Translations under genes and position numbers: made by a program
Source of the DNA: SKKY01 sp964622305
GTDB taxonomy: Bacteria > Bacillota > Peptococcia > Peptococcales > SKKY01
Assembly: GCA_964622305.1 (NCBI GenBank)
Contig: CAZUPR010000053.1
Coordinates: 1-7,502, forward strand
Direction of reading: 5' to 3'
DNA length: 7,502 nucleotides
Part shown: positions 6,189-7,502 of the stretch, one piece after another
Layout of the letters: every line of letters begins with the position of its first letter
How positions within the stretch are numbered: position 1 is the first letter of the stretch
The notes under the pieces: model-generated
What the model was told of the DNA's origin: nothing
Databases searched by the model: none
The model's input: only the letters and a program-made list of their open reading frames with translations

Positions 6189-6215
6189 TTTTTAATGATG
6201 CTGGGAGGTAATAAT

Positions 6216-6494
6216 ATGAGCAGGACGATAAGAAAAAATATCTCTCTTAGAGAGGAAGATTATAAAATTATCAGCGAACATGCTATAAAAAAAGGAATTA
6301 GCTTTTCTGAAATGCTTTGGTCTTCTGCTATCCAAAGAATCAATCAAGCTGAGGAAATGGACCTTTTAAGCTTTTTAAAAGAAAGTTGTGATTTTGTATC
6401 CAAAGAAGAACAAAAAGAATTCGAGAAAATGAACATCGACCTTTCTGATTTATCAGGAGAGGAGATATCCCTGAATGAGCTTTTACAAGATTAA
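6216..6494 (+). CDS. Ribbon-helix-helix antitoxin (RelB-like)
   Basis: This 92-residue protein starts at ATG 6216, with GGGAGG 7 nt upstream; longer in-frame readings extend into the control region and are not credible. Residues 1-45 form a ribbon-helix-helix: a DNA-contacting strand (SRTIRKNISL), helix one (REEDYKIISEHAIKKGI) and helix two (FSEMLWSSAIQRI). The C-terminal half is acidic (KEEQKEFEKMNIDLSDLSGEE), as expected of a flexible antitoxin tail that wraps around a basic RelE/ParE toxin. The next gene overlaps its 3' end by 20 bp, and the toxin's ribosome binding site (GGAGAGGAG, 6456-6464) lies within this gene. It probably represses its own operon through the tandem 9-bp units just upstream. 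The fold and role are fairly sure; the exact RelB/ParD/DinJ subfamily is not. Confidence 0.85.
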   Translation: MSRTIRKNISLREEDYKIISEHAIKKGISFSEMLWSSAIQRINQAEEMDLLSFLKESCDFVSKEEQKEFEKMNIDLSDLSGEEISLNELLQD

Positions 6495-6747
6495 ATATTC
6501 TAAAAATGCTGAAAAATTTATTAAAAAGAACAAGCTTATAGGTATCCGTTTCGTTAAAGCTTTTACAGAAATATCCAGAGACAAAAATCTTGCAAAAAAT
6601 TATGATATTGCAAAATATCACAATTCGATTTACGATGATGTCTTCCGTCTTAGAATAGGAAAATATAGAGCTATTTTCCGAATCATTCATCAGGAAATAT
6701 TAATTTTTATTTTTGACATAGACAGCAGGGGTGATATTTACAAATAA
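6475..6747 (+). CDS. RelE/ParE-family toxin
   Basis: This 90-residue lysine-rich protein is a typical RelE/ParE toxin. It has an N-terminal strand (SFYKIKYSKNAEKFIKK), helices to about residue 45, then the family's core DDVFRLRIGKYRAIFRI (about 54-70) and a last strand pair ending FDIDSRGDIY, equivalent to the usual I.HR.DIY ending. RelE-type toxins cut mRNA on the ribosome and ParE-type toxins inhibit gyrase; sequence alone does not decide which applies here. The ATG lies inside the antitoxin gene (20-bp overlap), with AGGAG 10 nt upstream. Antitoxin-before-toxin order fits relBE/parDE. It is unrelated in detail to the HigB-like toxin across the control region, though both belong to one superfamily. 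Confidence 0.88.
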   Translation: MSFYKIKYSKNAEKFIKKNKLIGIRFVKAFTEISRDKNLAKNYDIAKYHNSIYDDVFRLRIGKYRAIFRIIHQEILIFIFDIDSRGDIYK

Positions 6748-6761
6748 ACCCGCTGGAATTA

Positions 6762-6792
6762 GGGGCTAGCTTGTTTTCCTTCTACTAGCTCC
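6762..6792. terminator. Weak hairpin after the RelE-like gene
   Basis: GGGGCTAG (6762-6769) can pair with CTAGCTCC (6785-6792), with one G-U pair and a 15-base loop. It starts 14 bases after the toxin stop codon. No T-run follows, so it may be a poor terminator or a relic of the adjoining repeat. Confidence 0.3.
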
Positions 6793-6856
6793 GTCCCCAT
6801 ATGTCAGACAGAAAGTTGCGTCCTCGAATGTTAGGCTTTGCGTCCCCGGATGTTAG
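6791..6856. repeat. Degenerate multi-unit copy D of the GGGGACGCAAC repeat
   Basis: A right-arm match at 6804-6830 (TCAGACAGAAAGTTGCGTCC) differs from copy A in three of 27 bases. The arm end plus tail then appears a second time: TTGCGTCCTCGAATGTTAG (6816-6834) and TTGCGTCCCCGGATGTTAG (6838-6856) differ in two of 19 bases, with a 22-bp period. CCGTCCCCATATG at 6791-6803 looks like a third, partial unit. It marks the right border of the toxin-antitoxin island, and its last TTA supplies the stop codon of the leftward surface-protein gene. Confidence 0.8.
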
Positions 6857-7502
6857 TCTGTTGCCACTGTGAAGTTAATTGTATAAGTCAATGATCTTCT
6901 ATCTTCTGCAATTACAAGTACTGTGGTTGCACCTGGTAGGCTTTCTGCATTTGTTACTTTTACAGTAGCTTTACCTGTATCACTTACTGTTGCTGCTACT
7001 GTTGGAACTACTATTGTTCCTGCTTCAAGCTCAACATTATAAATCACTGTTGTTAAATTAAAGCCTGTTACAGTTTTCCCATCAATTGTTAAATCACTTA
7101 GCTTAACATCTGAGCTTGGCTCATACTCTGTTGCTATAATCGTCATTGTTTGCTCAGCTGATATTTGTTCTGTGCCGCTTCCTTTATTGACTTTTACTGT
7201 GAACTTAAAGGAGCCGTTTGTTCCTGCATCTGCTAATGAAGTACCAGCCGTTGCAGCTGTAAAGTCTCCAGCCACTATTGTTGCTGTTGTTCCTTCTAAT
7301 TCTAGTGCATTCACTAAAGTTTGAGCTTTTGTAGCTGCAGCACTTGCAACTCCAACTGCTGCTTGAGTTGCTGTGTAGGTTCCTGCTTCAATTGCTGCTT
7401 TAGCTCTTGCTATATCTGTATTGTCTTGAGCTGTTGAATCATAAGCTGTTGCTGTAATCGTCATTGTCTGCTCATCCGATATTTGTTCTGTGCCACTGCC
7501 TT
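6853..7502 (-). CDS. Repetitive cell-surface protein, C-terminal part (cut by right edge)
   Basis: The last 215 or so residues of a larger protein are visible. The reading frame stays open to the window edge, so the ATG at 7464 is internal and not a start. A block starting GSGTEQISDEQTMTITATAY at the edge recurs 106 residues later as GSGTEQISAEQTMTIIATEY, showing a tandem domain of 106 residues. Within it are an alanine-rich helix (IARAKAAIEAGTYTATQAAV) and a strand-rich GTNGSFKFTVKVNKG portion, a pattern known from clostridial S-layer or adhesin-like proteins. The final 80 residues (LSDLTIDGKTVTGFN, VIYNVEL, EDRRSLTYTINFTV) resemble a cadherin-like beta-sandwich module. No S-layer-homology or LPXTG anchor is present at this end. 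The protein is threonine, alanine and valine rich with very few charged patches, which fits secretion. Its binding partner is unknown. Confidence 0.8.
   Translation of the reverse strand, partial: GSGTEQISDEQTMTITATAYDSTAQDNTDIARAKAAIEAGTYTATQAAVGVASAAATKAQTLVNALELEGTTATIVAGDFTAATAGTSLADAGTNGSFKFTVKVNKGSGTEQISAEQTMTIIATEYEPSSDVKLSDLTIDGKTVTGFNLTTVIYNVELEAGTIVVPTVAATVSDTGKATVKVTNAESLPGATTVLVIAEDRRSLTYTINFTVATD

Noticed and set aside
5913..6215. N-terminal extension of the RHH antitoxin across the control region
   Set aside because: The extra residues translate the palindrome, repeat arm and 9-bp units in low-complexity form and run antisense into the HigB-like gene; ATG 6216 has a proper GGGAGG site.
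6340..6690. Open frame of 116 codons on the minus strand
   Set aside because: It is antisense to both the RHH antitoxin and RelE-like toxin genes, which have clear family motifs and start sites.

Overview
The window looks like chromosomal DNA from an anaerobic, probably Clostridia-type Firmicute (Peptococcaceae or Syntrophomonas-like). This is an inference from the gene families only: a secreted NHL propeller joined to a copper-amine-oxidase-N type domain, CHASE2, GAF and HD-GYP signalling proteins, a repeat-rich clostridial surface protein and strong AGGAGG ribosome binding sites. No rRNA, tRNA or CRISPR array was seen, and the species cannot be fixed.

Left part (1-4472), ordinary-looking core DNA. 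Three genes run leftwards: a secreted NHL-repeat protein (1722-3173), a metallo-beta-lactamase-fold hydrolase (608-1606) and the N-terminal part of a CHASE2-domain membrane sensor cut by the left edge (1-657). The last two overlap by 50 bp. Divergent from them is a GAF + HD-GYP protein (3318-4472), a probable cyclic-di-GMP phosphodiesterase. The 144-bp gap between the divergent genes holds a good leftward promoter. CHASE2 proteins often carry nucleotide cyclases and HD-GYP proteins degrade cyclic dinucleotides, so this half may be a small second-messenger cluster.

Middle part (about 4563-6790), a visibly AT-richer toxin-antitoxin island. Two unrelated modules stand back to back. Leftwards is a HigB-like toxin followed by an unusual HigA-like protein that fuses an HTH to an ImmA/IrrE zinc-peptidase domain. 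Rightwards is a ribbon-helix-helix antitoxin followed by a RelE/ParE toxin. The 210-bp control region between them carries a perfect 34-bp palindrome on the HigBA side, four tandem 9-bp units on the RelBE side, and a promoter for each direction. These are probably two separate autoregulatory operators.

A family of short palindromic repeats built on GGGGACGCAAC runs through the window: full copies at 1633-1716 and 4478-4562, a half copy at 6113-6139 inside the island's control region, and a degenerate multi-unit copy at 6791-6856. All lie in the same orientation, and two of them bracket the island. In two places the conserved tail of the repeat supplies the stop codon of the adjoining leftward gene.

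Right edge (6853-7502): the C-terminal part of a large repetitive, probably cell-surface protein, with a repeat unit of 106 residues (318 bp).
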